Shown here one piece after another: positions 8,465 through 17,026 of a stretch of 64,000 nucleotides of DNA. Location: the NCBI RefSeq assembly GCF_900107665.1, contig NZ_FNQT01000002.1:64286-128285 (forward strand), written 5' to 3'. Under the pieces are notes generated by a model. That model had not been told where the DNA came from. It did no database searches and saw nothing but the letters and a program-made list of their open reading frames with translations. Origin of the DNA: Haloplanus vescus (GTDB lineage Archaea > Halobacteriota > Halobacteria > Halobacteriales > Haloferacaceae). The translations under genes and the position numbers were made by a program. Each line of letters begins with the position of its first letter. The stretch's first letter is position 1.

Positions 8465-9799
8465 ATGGACGACACAGCCAAATACCTCATTCACGCATCG
8501 ATTGCGGCCGACGGCGTCGTGGAGCGAAGCGACGTGGTCGGCGCCGTCTTCGGGCAGACAGAGGGCCTGCTCGGCGACGAACTCGACTTGCGCGACCTAC
8601 AACAGTCCTCGAAAGTCGGTCGTATCGACGTTCAGATAGACAGCGAAAACGGCCAGTCCTTCGGCCGCATCACCATCGCGAGCAGCCTCGACAAGGTGGA
8701 GACGGCCATCCTCGCCGCCTCCCTGGAGACTATCGACCGCGTCGGCCCCTGTCAGGCCTCGGTCGAAGTGACGAACATCGAGGACGTGCGCGAGGCCAAG
8801 CGCCGGAAGGTCATCGACCGCGCGAAGGAACTGCTCGCGGGGTCGTTCGACGAGAGCGTCATGGACTCCTCGAAGATTCTGGAGGAGGTCCGCGAGAGCG
8901 TCCGCATCGAGGACATCACGGAGTACGAGGGCCTCCCCGCAGGCCCGCGCGTCGCCGACGCCGACGCCATCATCGTCGTCGAGGGCCGTGCCGACGTGCT
9001 CACCCTGCTTCAGTACGGCATCAAGAACGCCATCGCGGTGGAGGGGACGAACGTCCCCGACCCGATAGCCCACCTGAGCGAGGAGCGGACGGTCACGGCC
9101 TTCCTCGACGGCGACAGGGGCGGCGAACTCATCCTCCGCGAACTCTCACAGGTCGGCGACGTGGACTACGTCGTCTTCGCGCCCGAGAACCGGTCCGTCG
9201 AGGACTTGGAGCGCCACGAAGTCATGTCCGCCCTGCGGAACAAGACACCCTACGGCGACATCGTCGGCGAGGGTGACGACTCCGTCGCACCGCCCGAAGT
9301 CGGCACGTCCGACGACTCGCCCGCGTCTCACTCGCCCGTCCCCGTCGCCGAGACGGCGGCCGGGAGCACCACCGTCGAGACGGGCGTCGCGGAAGAGAAC
9401 GGCGAACGCGCCGAAGGGCACGGCGAGCGTGCCGAGGAGAACGGCGAACGCGCCGAAGAGGCGTCGGCCACCGAGAGTGACGCCGCCGAGGCGTCGCCGT
9501 CGACCCTCCGCGAACACGTCCGCGCCGTCATCGACGCCGAGACGGGGACGGCCCGCCTCCTCGACGCCGACTACGAGGTGCTCGAGACGGTGCCCGCGGC
9601 CGACGCCTTCGACGCTATCGCGAACGCCGAGACGCCCCCCTACGCCCTCGTCGTCGACGGCGAGGTGAGCCAACGGATTCTCGACGTGGCAGCCCAGCGC
9701 GGCGTCGAGCAACTCGTCGCTCGTTCGACGGGTGAAGCGGTGAAAACGCCCGTCGACGTCCGCGTTCGGACGGCCGAGCAGTTCGTCGCCGCCGACTAG
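8465..9799 (+). CDS. dnaG: DNA primase DnaG, archaeal type
   Basis: A 444-residue protein from ATG 8465, preceded by GAGGGGAT. The archaeal N-terminal domain (D-D-T-A-K-Y-L-I-H-A) leads into a Toprim domain with V-V-E-G-R-A-D-V at about 171-178 (catalytic Glu 173) and F-L-D-G-D-R-G-G at 213-220. In archaea DnaG has weak primase activity and also associates with the exosome in RNA degradation, so either role is possible. Residues around 310-330 hold a three-fold E-N-G-E-R-A-E heptad inside an acidic linker, followed by a C-terminal domain of about 95 residues. The stop overlaps the convergent acetyltransferase gene by four bases. Confidence 0.96.
   Translation: MDDTAKYLIHASIAADGVVERSDVVGAVFGQTEGLLGDELDLRDLQQSSKVGRIDVQIDSENGQSFGRITIASSLDKVETAILAASLETIDRVGPCQASVEVTNIEDVREAKRRKVIDRAKELLAGSFDESVMDSSKILEEVRESVRIEDITEYEGLPAGPRVADADAIIVVEGRADVLTLLQYGIKNAIAVEGTNVPDPIAHLSEERTVTAFLDGDRGGELILRELSQVGDVDYVVFAPENRSVEDLERHEVMSALRNKTPYGDIVGEGDDSVAPPEVGTSDDSPASHSPVPVAETAAGSTTVETGVAEENGERAEGHGERAEENGERAEEASATESDAAEASPSTLREHVRAVIDAETGTARLLDADYEVLETVPAADAFDAIANAETPPYALVVDGEVSQRILDVAAQRGVEQLVARSTGEAVKTPVDVRVRTAEQFVAAD
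9395..9457 (+). repeat. Three in-frame 21-base repeats in the dnaG linker
   Basis: Three contiguous 21-base units at 9395-9415, 9416-9436 and 9437-9457 encode ENGERAE, GHGERAE and ENGERAE. The first and third units are identical at the DNA level, which indicates recent slippage-type expansion or conversion. They lie in the acidic linker between the Toprim and C-terminal domains. Confidence 0.85.
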
Positions 9800-10209
9800 T
9801 CCCGCCGATACTGAATCGCCGCCCCGTTTTCGAAGAACTCCGGCAGGCGTTCGACTCGTTCGAACCCACACGCTCGGTACAGCGACTGCGCTGCCTCGTT
9901 GTCGGCCGCGACGGTGACGGTCAGGGAGTCGCCACCCTCTGCACACGCCTCCAAGAGTGCTCGCGCCCGCCCCTCGCGGCGATGGGCCGGCGCGACGACC
10001 AGTTCGGCGACGTACACCGTCTCGTCGCCGGGGACGGCGAGGGCGTAGCCGACGACGGCGCCGTCCGCAACCGAGACGAGCGCCGTTGCCGGCGTCGGCG
10101 CCCCCGTCTCGCCGAGCGCGCTCTCCAAGAGCGCCGGACTGGGTTCGGGGAGCAACGACTGTAGGTGAGTGAGTCGGTCAGCGTCTGCCGGCGTCGCCGG
10201 GCGAATCAC
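9796..10209 (-). CDS. GNAT-family N-acetyltransferase
   Basis: A 137-residue protein starting with GTG at 10209; the GTGA overlaps the stop of the upstream DUF92 gene, so translation is probably coupled. The GNAT core is plain: V-A-E-L-V-V-A-P-A-H-R-R-E-G-R-A-R-A-L-L gives the strand plus the acetyl-CoA pyrophosphate loop, and N-E-A-A-Q-S-L-Y-R-A-C-G-F is the last motif. RimI-like length. The substrate cannot be assigned. Confidence 0.88.
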   Translation of the reverse strand: MIRPATPADADRLTHLQSLLPEPSPALLESALGETGAPTPATALVSVADGAVVGYALAVPGDETVYVAELVVAPAHRREGRARALLEACAEGGDSLTVTVAADNEAAQSLYRACGFERVERLPEFFENGAAIQYRRD

Positions 10210-11519
10210 AGGACGAGAACGGCGAGGACGGCGCTCGTGACGGCGCCCCCGAGCGTGCCGAGGAAGTTGACCGTCTGGTTACCGACGCGCCCGCCTTCGA
10301 GCGTCGCCCCGAGGACGCTGTCGACGGTCATGCCTGCGACGCCGCCGGCGACGACGGTAAGGGCCGCGAGCGCCGGCGCGTCGAACGTGAAGCCGATAAC
10401 GGCGACGGCGGCGACGATGGCGGCGCCGACGACGCCGACGGCGTAGCCCTGCCACGTGACCCCGCCGTCGGTGCCGGGTTCGACGCGTTCGAGCGTCGTG
10501 ATGAGTCGGGGCTCACCGAACAGGACGCCGATTTCGCTGGAGAGGGTGTCGCTCATGGCGGCGGCGAGCGATCCGGTGAACGCGAACTGGAAGAGTGCGG
10601 GGTCGAGTTGCATGTTACTGCTCGCGGCGAAGCCGATGACGGCCACGAGCGCCACCGCCGCGTTGCCGAGGACGTTCCCGCTCCCCCGGGCGCCCTCGTT
10701 GTCCTCGGCGACGCCGCGTTCGCTCTTCTCCTCGTAGCGGTACTTCGCGGAGAGGCCGCCGATGCCGAAGAAGGCGATGAGGATGGCGAACCAGCCGATA
10801 CCACCGAAGACGATGGTGAGGAGGCCGAGCAAGACGCCGGTCACCATCCCCGGGACGGAGGCGGTGCCGGTCCGATAGGAGACGTAGCCGAGGGCGACGG
10901 TCACGGCGAGTGCGACGCCGACGTTGACGATGCCGGCGTCGACGCCGATGACGTCGAACAGCCAGAGCAAGAGCCCCGTCGAGAGCATCACGATGGGGTC
11001 GTCGCGTTCGTAGAGCATCGACCGCAAGAGTGCGGCGACGAGGGCGCCCGCGGCGGCGAGAAAGACCACCGACGCTGGCGTCGGCGTTCGACCCAGCGCC
11101 ATCGCGACGAGCACTTGGCCGGCGGCTGCCGCGAGGAAGGCGACGGTACTGAAGCCGGCGACCGACCGTCCCGGGTCGCTCCACAGTCGCTCCACGGCGC
11201 GAGCGCCGACGTTCCCGTACGCGACGACGAGGACGGCGGCGACGAACACGCCCGTCGGCATCGACTCCCGGGGCGCCGTGGCGAGGATAGCGAGGCCGGT
11301 GGCGGCCAGAGAGAAGCCGGCGAGGCCGTTGAGCCGGCCGTCGCGGCGGTCCTGTGGCCGGGCGAAGAGGTCGAAGACCGGCCCCTCGTCGATGACGAAC
11401 GCAGCGAGGAGCGCGACGATAGCGAAGGGGGCGGCGGCCGCCCGCCCGAGTTCGGGCGCAGCGAGCGCGAGCGTTCCGACCGCCGCGAACCCTCCTGCCC
11501 GTCGAAGGGTGGACGTCAC
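10206..11519 (-). CDS. DUF92 membrane protein (phytyl/prenyl-phosphate kinase-like)
   Basis: A 437-residue protein starting with GTG 11519, with about 11-13 hydrophobic helices. The C-terminal half carries family features: G-I-G-G-L-S-A-K-Y-R-Y-E-E-K-S and the acidic helix start S-L-A-A-A-M-S-D-T-L-S-S-E-I-G, then M-T-V-D-S-V-L-G-A-T-L-E. DUF92 includes plant VTE6, a phytyl-phosphate kinase, so a CTP-dependent prenyl-phosphate kinase is plausible. The extended N-terminal half is usual for haloarchaeal members. It is divergent from the cis-prenyltransferase homologue at 11627, which supports a role in isoprenoid-phosphate metabolism, and coupled to the acetyltransferase downstream. Confidence 0.8.
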   Translation of the reverse strand: MTSTLRRAGGFAAVGTLALAAPELGRAAAAPFAIVALLAAFVIDEGPVFDLFARPQDRRDGRLNGLAGFSLAATGLAILATAPRESMPTGVFVAAVLVVAYGNVGARAVERLWSDPGRSVAGFSTVAFLAAAAGQVLVAMALGRTPTPASVVFLAAAGALVAALLRSMLYERDDPIVMLSTGLLLWLFDVIGVDAGIVNVGVALAVTVALGYVSYRTGTASVPGMVTGVLLGLLTIVFGGIGWFAILIAFFGIGGLSAKYRYEEKSERGVAEDNEGARGSGNVLGNAAVALVAVIGFAASSNMQLDPALFQFAFTGSLAAAMSDTLSSEIGVLFGEPRLITTLERVEPGTDGGVTWQGYAVGVVGAAIVAAVAVIGFTFDAPALAALTVVAGGVAGMTVDSVLGATLEGGRVGNQTVNFLGTLGGAVTSAVLAVLVL

Positions 11520-11626
11520 ACCGTGCGGTACCTCGGACGGCCACTTAACCCTCCCGACACGGGGCGCTGTCGCCCCGAAGTCGCCGAACCCGGTGTGCTT
11601 TTGCGCTGTGCCCTCCTGTTGCCCCC

Positions 11627-12235
11627 GTGGGCCTGTACGACCGCTATCTCGCGCTCAGGCAGCGCTTTCACCCCGGCGACCCGCCAGCACACGTCGCGCT
11701 CGTCCTCACGGAGCGGGACCTGTTGGAACAGGGGGCGTACGACCGCCTCGAACGCCTCCTCGGGTGGGTCTTCGACTACGGCGCCGAACGCGCCACCGTC
11801 TCCGTGAGCGTCCTCGACGAGTCCGTGGTGCCGACGCTGGAGCGCGAACTCCGCTCGCTCTCCGTACCTCGCCGCGTCGCCGTCCGCGCTCCGGACGACA
11901 CCGACCCCGTCGACGCGCCCGTGCAGGTGAACGTCGGCCTCGGCGGCAAAGGCGAGTTCGCCGCCGCCGTCCGCTCGCTCGCTTCCGAAGTCGACGCCGG
12001 CGAACTCGACCCGAGCGACGTGGACGAGGCGGACGTGGAACGTCGGCTGGTCTTCCCCGACGAACCCGACCTGCTCATCAAGACCGGCGCCGAACGCCTC
12101 TCGGATTTCATGATTTGGCAGTCCGTCTACTCCGAACTCTACTTCATCGACGTGAACTGGCGGGACGTCCGCGAGCGCGACTACCTCCGGGCAGTGCTGG
12201 ACTACCAGAACCGCCAGCGTCGCTTCGGGCGGTAG
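11627..12235 (+). CDS. Short, catalytically divergent cis-prenyltransferase (UppS) homologue
   Basis: A 202-residue protein starting with GTG 11627. The C-terminal half is clearly of the UppS family: P-D-L-L-I-K-T-G-A-E-R-L-S-D-F-M-I-W-Q, then Y-S-E-L-Y-F, corresponds to region V (R-T-x-G-E-x-R-x-S-N-F-L-x-W-Q). The N-terminal half lacks the D-G-N-R-R pyrophosphate loop; the matching place reads V-A-L-V-L-T-E-R-D-L. Region IV is degenerate (V-N-V-G-L-G-G-K-G-E). The arginine of I-R-T is a lysine. By analogy with NgBR/Nus1 it may be a non-catalytic partner of a true cis-prenyltransferase such as the one at 14082-15017. Confidence 0.85.
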   Translation: MGLYDRYLALRQRFHPGDPPAHVALVLTERDLLEQGAYDRLERLLGWVFDYGAERATVSVSVLDESVVPTLERELRSLSVPRRVAVRAPDDTDPVDAPVQVNVGLGGKGEFAAAVRSLASEVDAGELDPSDVDEADVERRLVFPDEPDLLIKTGAERLSDFMIWQSVYSELYFIDVNWRDVRERDYLRAVLDYQNRQRRFGR

Positions 12236-12239
12236 GCCG

Positions 12240-12926
12240 CTATTCGCTCGTCGCCGTCTCGTTCGCCGTCCCGGTGCTCGTCGCCTCTATCGACTCGTAA
12301 CTCACCGTCGTCTCCTGTGCGACCGGTTTGAGGAGGTACGACCCGCTCTGCCCTCGCTTGACGGGCGTGAAGTCGGCGGTGAACTGCGTCCGCGTGTTCT
12401 CCCGAATGTCGAAGGACTGCTTGAACTGCAGGGGGGCGTTGCCCGGCGTGTCCACCGTCGCGTCGCCGCCGTCGGCGAGGGTTGCCTCGACGCCCGTCAC
12501 GTCGAGCTGGAGGAAGGCGTACGTCCCCGTCTCAAGTTCCTGCTCGCCGATGAGCGCCGAGCGGTCGCCCTGCAGCTCCACGAGGTCGGCCTCCTGCGGG
12601 CTCTCCAACTCGTGGTACTGGCGCGCGTCGCTCTCGTCGGGAGTCTCGGTGCTCTCGGAGTCCGACTCCGTTTCCGTCGCCGTCGCGTCCGATTCCTCGT
12701 CGCTCTCCGGTTTCACCCAGTAGCCTGCGATAGTGACGACACAGGACTCGAAGTCGCCGATGTCGCCCGGTTGGTCGCTCACGCGCGTCGCGAGCGTGCC
12801 GGTCGCGGCTTCGGCGCCGCCCATACAGCCGGCCAGTCCCGCGACGCTCGCGGCGGCCGCCGCGCCAGTCGCTCGCAGGTAGTCACGTCGCGATGCCGTC
12901 GCCGATTCGTGGTCGTGTTCGTTCAC
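12240..12926 (-). CDS. DUF4382 lipoprotein, Tat-exported
   Basis: A 228-residue protein. The N-terminus has a twin-arginine motif (S-R-R-D-Y-L-R-A-T) and a lipobox L-A-G-C at about residue 34, so the mature protein should be lipid-anchored outside the cell. The body has the DUF4382 pattern: a first strand with L-A-T-R-V-S-D-Q-P-G-D-I-G-D-F, then G-T-Y-A-F-L-Q-L-D-V and F-K-Q-S-F-D-I. A Ser/Thr/Glu-rich insertion (about residues 73-100) is low complexity. Function of the family is unknown. It is convergent with the UppS-like gene, with stops 5 bases apart. Confidence 0.85.
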   Translation of the reverse strand: MNEHDHESATASRRDYLRATGAAAAASVAGLAGCMGGAEAATGTLATRVSDQPGDIGDFESCVVTIAGYWVKPESDEESDATATETESDSESTETPDESDARQYHELESPQEADLVELQGDRSALIGEQELETGTYAFLQLDVTGVEATLADGGDATVDTPGNAPLQFKQSFDIRENTRTQFTADFTPVKRGQSGSYLLKPVAQETTVSYESIEATSTGTANETATSE

Positions 12927-13152
12927 GGCCTACCCGACAGGCCGGACAGACATAAACGGGCCACGCCGTTCCGGGCGAATTAACCCGAGTTCAGCCGGGT
13001 TTGCCCGTCGCTCGCGGTTCGTGCCGTTCACGCCGCATCCGGAGGGTGTTTAACGCCGAACGACTGCGTCTCCGGAGCGTACGCACCGTGCCCGCGCACC
13101 GCCGTCACATCGAGCTGCGGTCGGCAGGCTGGGCGGGTGGCGAGCGGTACCG

Positions 13153-14037
13153 TCAGTTCTCTCGGTCCACTTCGAGTCGGCCTTCGAGCTCCCGTTTCGA
13201 CGCCGGGCTGATGGTGATGCCCGCGTCGTCAAGGCGGCGCTTGACCGCGCGGGCGTACGCCGACCGAATCCCGAAGACGTCCTGCCGTCGGGGGTCGCTG
13301 ATCCAGAAGTGGACGCGGACGACGATGGCGTCGTCGCCGAAGTCGTCGACGTACGCCTTCGGCGTCGGCTCCCGTTCGATGGCCTCGACGGCCTCTGTCG
13401 CCGCCGTGAGGTGATCGAGCGCGTCGCTCACGTCGTCCTCGTAGGCGACGCCGACGTGTTCGACGACGCGCCGACGCCCCCGTCCGTAGGGTCGCGTGAT
13501 GGACTGGCTCGTCAACACCGTGTTCGGTACCGTGACGAGTTCACCGTTCGGCGTCAGGACGCGCGTCACGCGGAGCGTGATGGACTGGACGGTCCCCTCG
13601 CCGTCCTCCCACTCGATGTAGTTGCCGACGTTGAACTCGGGGTCGACGACCAGCACCAGTCCGCTGACGATGGAGCCGATGACCGTCTGGCCAGCGACGC
13701 CGACGGCGAGCGTCCCCGCGGCGACGACGAGCGCGGAGTCACCGACGAACCCGCCGTAGCCAGCCGTCCCCGCCGCGACGAAGAAGGCGACGACGAGGAC
13801 GAACAGGCGGACGTACCGCTCGACGGCCTCCTGAATCGTCGGGTTGTTTCGGTTGCGACGCTTGACGTACTCGCCGACGACCGGTTCGACCACGAACCAG
13901 CCGACGAACGTGACGGCGACGAAGCCGACGACGAACCACACGCCGCGCCGGACGACCGGCCAGTAGTCGGCGAGGCCCGCCGGGCCGGGGGTCGACGGCG
14001 GGACTTCCGTGGCCGTCTGGAGCAGAACGTCGAGCAT
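13153..14037 (-). CDS. MscS-family mechanosensitive channel
   Basis: A 294-residue protein from the ATG at 14037. Helices at about residues 25-50, 70-95 and 100-125 precede the pore-lining, glycine/alanine-rich helix (G-T-L-A-V-G-V-A-G-Q-T-V-I-G-S-I-V-S-G). The beta domain then follows: F-N-V-G-N-Y-I-E-W-E-D-G-E-G-T-V with N-T-V-L-T-S-Q-S-I-T-R. Such channels release solutes on hypo-osmotic shock. It lies 44 bases downstream of uppS on the same strand and is probably co-transcribed. Confidence 0.93.
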   Translation of the reverse strand: MLDVLLQTATEVPPSTPGPAGLADYWPVVRRGVWFVVGFVAVTFVGWFVVEPVVGEYVKRRNRNNPTIQEAVERYVRLFVLVVAFFVAAGTAGYGGFVGDSALVVAAGTLAVGVAGQTVIGSIVSGLVLVVDPEFNVGNYIEWEDGEGTVQSITLRVTRVLTPNGELVTVPNTVLTSQSITRPYGRGRRRVVEHVGVAYEDDVSDALDHLTAATEAVEAIEREPTPKAYVDDFGDDAIVVRVHFWISDPRRQDVFGIRSAYARAVKRRLDDAGITISPASKRELEGRLEVDREN

Positions 14038-14081
14038 ACGCTCGCCGACGGGCGGGCTACACAAAGGTCCTCGGCGGGCGG

Positions 14082-15017
14082 TCAGTCCGCCGCGCCGTCG
14101 CGTTCCGTCTCCACGGGCACGCCGTCGACGAGTTCGTCCGCGCCGACGTGGGGGAGTTGCTCGCGCAGGCGCCCGACCACCTCACGGGTTTCGACGAGCG
14201 ACGACCCCGCGACGGCCCGAATCAAGGCGACAGCACGCTCGCGGCGCGTGTGGCGCCACGACGCCTCACGCGCTTCGTAGGTGCGGATGGCGCGCAGGAA
14301 ATCTATCTTCGAGAACTCGGGCCAGTAGGGCGCACAGAAGAAGACGGCGGCCTCGTTGCCGTTCGCGTGCCACGGCAGGAAGTTGCTCGTCCGCTCGTCG
14401 CCGCCAGTCCGAACGATGAGGTCCACGTCGCGGACGGGCCGGGCGTAGAGGCGACGCTCGATGGCCTCGACGGTCACGTCCTCTGGGTCGAGGTTCCCCT
14501 CGTCGACGGCGCGGAGCGTGTCGCGGGCGGCGCTCAGCAGCTCGGCCCGTCCCCCGTAGGCCAGCGCGACGTTCAGTCGGAACCGGTCGTATCCCTCGGT
14601 CCGTGACTCCGCGTGCGCGACAGCGTCGCGGACGCGTTCGGGTAGGCGCTCGATATCGCCCAGCGCGCGGATGCACACCTCGTTCTCGTGAATCTGGTCG
14701 TGGTCGGCGAACTCCCGGAGCTTCGACTCGATGAGGTCGAAGAGGTGTTCGCGCTCCGCTCGCGGGCGCTCGAAGTTCTCCGTCGAGAAGGCATAGAGCG
14801 TGAGTTCCTCGACGCCGAGGTCCTGACACCACCGAAGCACCTGCTCGGTGGTCTGGGCGCCCTCGCGGTAGCCGTCGGTGGTGCCGTCGCCGCGCTCGCG
14901 GGCGTAGCGCCGGTTGCCGTCTTGGATGACGGCGACGTGGCTCGGGCCGTCGTCGATGTTACGACGGAGCAGACGCTCGTAGGCGCGTCGCCCCAGTCGC
15001 CGGACCCGACTTCGCAT
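14082..15017 (-). CDS. uppS: cis-Prenyltransferase (undecaprenyl/dolichyl diphosphate synthase family)
   Basis: A 311-residue protein. It makes long cis-polyprenyl diphosphate from isopentenyl diphosphate, in archaea the lipid carrier for glycosylation. All catalytic regions are present: Q-D-G-N-R-R-Y-A near residue 32, T-L-Y-A-F-S-T-E-N-F, A-L-A-Y-G-G-R-A-E and I-V-R-T-G-G-D-E-R-T-S-N-F-L-P-W. It is longer than bacterial UppS (about 250), with a basic N-terminal 25 residues and a C-terminal tail. Divergent from cofH. A degenerate paralogue lies at 11627-12235. Confidence 0.95.
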   Translation of the reverse strand: MRSRVRRLGRRAYERLLRRNIDDGPSHVAVIQDGNRRYARERGDGTTDGYREGAQTTEQVLRWCQDLGVEELTLYAFSTENFERPRAEREHLFDLIESKLREFADHDQIHENEVCIRALGDIERLPERVRDAVAHAESRTEGYDRFRLNVALAYGGRAELLSAARDTLRAVDEGNLDPEDVTVEAIERRLYARPVRDVDLIVRTGGDERTSNFLPWHANGNEAAVFFCAPYWPEFSKIDFLRAIRTYEAREASWRHTRRERAVALIRAVAGSSLVETREVVGRLREQLPHVGADELVDGVPVETERDGAAD

Positions 15018-15103
15018 ACCTGTCCCGTCGGTATCGACCGATATGGGTCTTTTGACACGGGTGACGACAACCCCTATTAGTCTCGGGCGTCTGGGCTCTT
15101 TCG

Positions 15104-16465
15104 ATGAGCGACCCGCCCGACGCGGGCTTCGAATTCGAGCACGTTCCGGAGACCGACCAATCCTTCGAGAACGCGCTCGCGAAAGCCCGGAACGGCCACC
15201 GCCTCACCGTCGACGACGGGGTCGAACTCCTGACGACCGGAACCGACCGGGACGGCATCGACCCCGTCCGCAAGGAGCGAGTGCTGGAGGCGGCGGACTA
15301 CCGACGCGCCGACGTCGTCGGCGACGACGTGACCTTCGTCGCCAACCTCAACAACAACGTCACGACGGCGTGTGACACGGGCTGTAAGTTCTGTAACTTC
15401 AAGGACCGCGCGTCGGCGTTCGAAGTCGACGCGCCGGACGACCACGGCGGGTTCACCAAGACGCCCGCGGAGTCGCGCCGGCGCGTCGCCGCGGCCGTCG
15501 ACCGCGGCATCTCCGAGGTGTGTTCGGTCAGCGGCCTCCACCCCGCTTTCGCCCTCGACGCGGAGCACCGGGAACTGCTGGAGGCCGTCGACGACCCCAG
15601 CCGCGTGAACTACCGCCCGCCGTCGGCCTACACCACCTCGCCGGGCACCTACGCCGAGCAGATTCGGGCCATGTCCGTCGACGGCGTCCACGTCCACTCG
15701 ATGACGCCCGAGGAGGCCTACCACGCCCGCCGCGGCACCGACTGGTCCTACGAGACGGTGTATCGCCGCCTGCGCGACGCCGGCCTCGACAGCGCACCCG
15801 GCACCGCCGCCGAGATTCTCGTCGACGAGGTGCGCGAGGTCATCTGTCCGGCCAAGATGGATACCGGCGAATGGCTCGACGCGATGGAGGGGGCGATGGC
15901 CGCCGGCCTCCCCGTCACCGCGACCATCATGTACGGCCACGTCGAGAACGAGATGCACCGCGCGATGCACCTGAAGCGAGTCCGTGACCTTCAGGACCGG
16001 ACCGGCGGCATCACGGAGTTCGTCCCCCTCTCCTTCGTCCACCAGCAGACGCCACTCTACGAGCAGGGACTGGTGTCCGGCGGCGCGAGCGACGCCGAAG
16101 ACGAACTCATGATCGCCGTCTCGCGACTCTTCCTCGACAACATCGAGAACGTCCAGACCTCGTGGGTGAAGTTCGGCGACGAGAAGTCGCTGAAGACGCT
16201 TTCCTGTGGCGCCAACGACTTCATGGGGACGCTCTTCTCCGAGGAGATAACCAAACGCGCCGGCGGCGACTACGGCGAGTTCCGGTCGGTCGCCGACTAC
16301 GTCGACATGGTGACCGCCATCGGCCGCCGGCCGGTCGAGCGCTCGACGGACTACGAGCGGCGTCGACCTCTCTCGGCCGACGACGCGCCGTACGGCCCCG
16401 CTCTCGGCCCGCGCGCCGACGGGACGCCGATGCTCGCGGACGCGACGCCCACGGCGGACGACTGA
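15104..16465 (+). CDS. cofH: FO synthase subunit 2 (CofH), radical SAM
   Basis: A 453-residue protein. CofH joins tyrosine to 5-amino-6-ribitylaminouracil in the synthesis of the deazaflavin FO, precursor of coenzyme F420. The radical-SAM cluster motif is C-D-T-G-C-K-F-C (Cys 90, 94, 97). Strand motifs S-V-S-G-L-H-P and V-H-S-M-T-P-E-E match the CofH/MqnC branch. The SAM glycine-rich strand and F-V-P-L-S-F-V-H-Q-Q-T-P-L-Y are present. Its partner cofG and the next-step gene cofC lie 1.7 kb downstream on the other strand. Confidence 0.95.
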   Translation: MSDPPDAGFEFEHVPETDQSFENALAKARNGHRLTVDDGVELLTTGTDRDGIDPVRKERVLEAADYRRADVVGDDVTFVANLNNNVTTACDTGCKFCNFKDRASAFEVDAPDDHGGFTKTPAESRRRVAAAVDRGISEVCSVSGLHPAFALDAEHRELLEAVDDPSRVNYRPPSAYTTSPGTYAEQIRAMSVDGVHVHSMTPEEAYHARRGTDWSYETVYRRLRDAGLDSAPGTAAEILVDEVREVICPAKMDTGEWLDAMEGAMAAGLPVTATIMYGHVENEMHRAMHLKRVRDLQDRTGGITEFVPLSFVHQQTPLYEQGLVSGGASDAEDELMIAVSRLFLDNIENVQTSWVKFGDEKSLKTLSCGANDFMGTLFSEEITKRAGGDYGEFRSVADYVDMVTAIGRRPVERSTDYERRRPLSADDAPYGPALGPRADGTPMLADATPTADD

Positions 16466-16471
16466 TTGACC

Positions 16472-17026
16472 ATGATGGCGACGACGCACGCGGCGGTCGG
16501 CCTCCTCCTCGCCGTACCGCTGACCGTCGTCGCCCCCGAGTTGGCCCCCGTCGCCGCCCTCGCCGGCATCGCGGGCGGCGTCTTTCCCGACCTGGACGTA
16601 CTGGCTGGCGTCCACCGCAAGACGCTCCACTTCCCCGACTACTACTGGGTGGCCGCGCTCCCCGCACTCGGCCTCGCCGCGGCCGTCCCCGGCCCCGCGA
16701 CTGTCGCCGCCGCGTGGTTCTTCCTCGCGGCCGCCGTCCACTCCGTGAGCGACGTTCTCGGCGCGGGCCTCGAACCTCGGCCGTGGGAGCGCACCTCTGT
16801 CGAAGCCGTCTACCTCCACTCCCGACGCCGGTGGCTCCGGCCCCGGTACTGGGTGCGCTACGACGGCGCACCCGAGGACTTCCTGCTTACGCTGGTCTGT
16901 TTCGCACCGGGACTGACCCACTTCGGGCCCACGGTTCGCCGCGTCGCCGTGGCGTTCGTCGTCACTGCCGGCGGATACACCCTCGTCCGGAAGCGCCTGC
17001 CCGACATCGAGGAGCGGTGGCTATAG
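16472..17026 (+). CDS. Membrane-bound metal-dependent hydrolase-like protein (YdjM/DUF457 type)
   Basis: A 184-residue protein from ATG 16472, six bases after the cofH stop. A TTG overlapping the cofH stop region would add two residues but is a poorer start. Family marks are T-H-A-A-V-G at the start, F-P-D-L-D at about 36-40 and H-S-V-S-D-V-L-G in the third helix; these His/Asp residues would bind metal. There are about four hydrophobic segments. Members are often annotated as hydrolases, but I know of no proven reaction. The position between cofH and cofG may be chance. Its stop overlaps cofG's by six bases. Confidence 0.8.
   Translation: MMATTHAAVGLLLAVPLTVVAPELAPVAALAGIAGGVFPDLDVLAGVHRKTLHFPDYYWVAALPALGLAAAVPGPATVAAAWFFLAAAVHSVSDVLGAGLEPRPWERTSVEAVYLHSRRRWLRPRYWVRYDGAPEDFLLTLVCFAPGLTHFGPTVRRVAVAFVVTAGGYTLVRKRLPDIEERWL

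Noticed and set aside
15077-16921. A 614-codon open frame on the minus strand, opposite cofH
   Set aside because: It is a mirror of the coding bias of cofH and the following gene. The product is not acidic in the way of halophile proteins with a fold and shows no motif. Similar antisense frames lie opposite cofC/cofG (17330-19456), the GT39 gene (47954-50044) and the lactate dehydrogenase gene (59489-61069).
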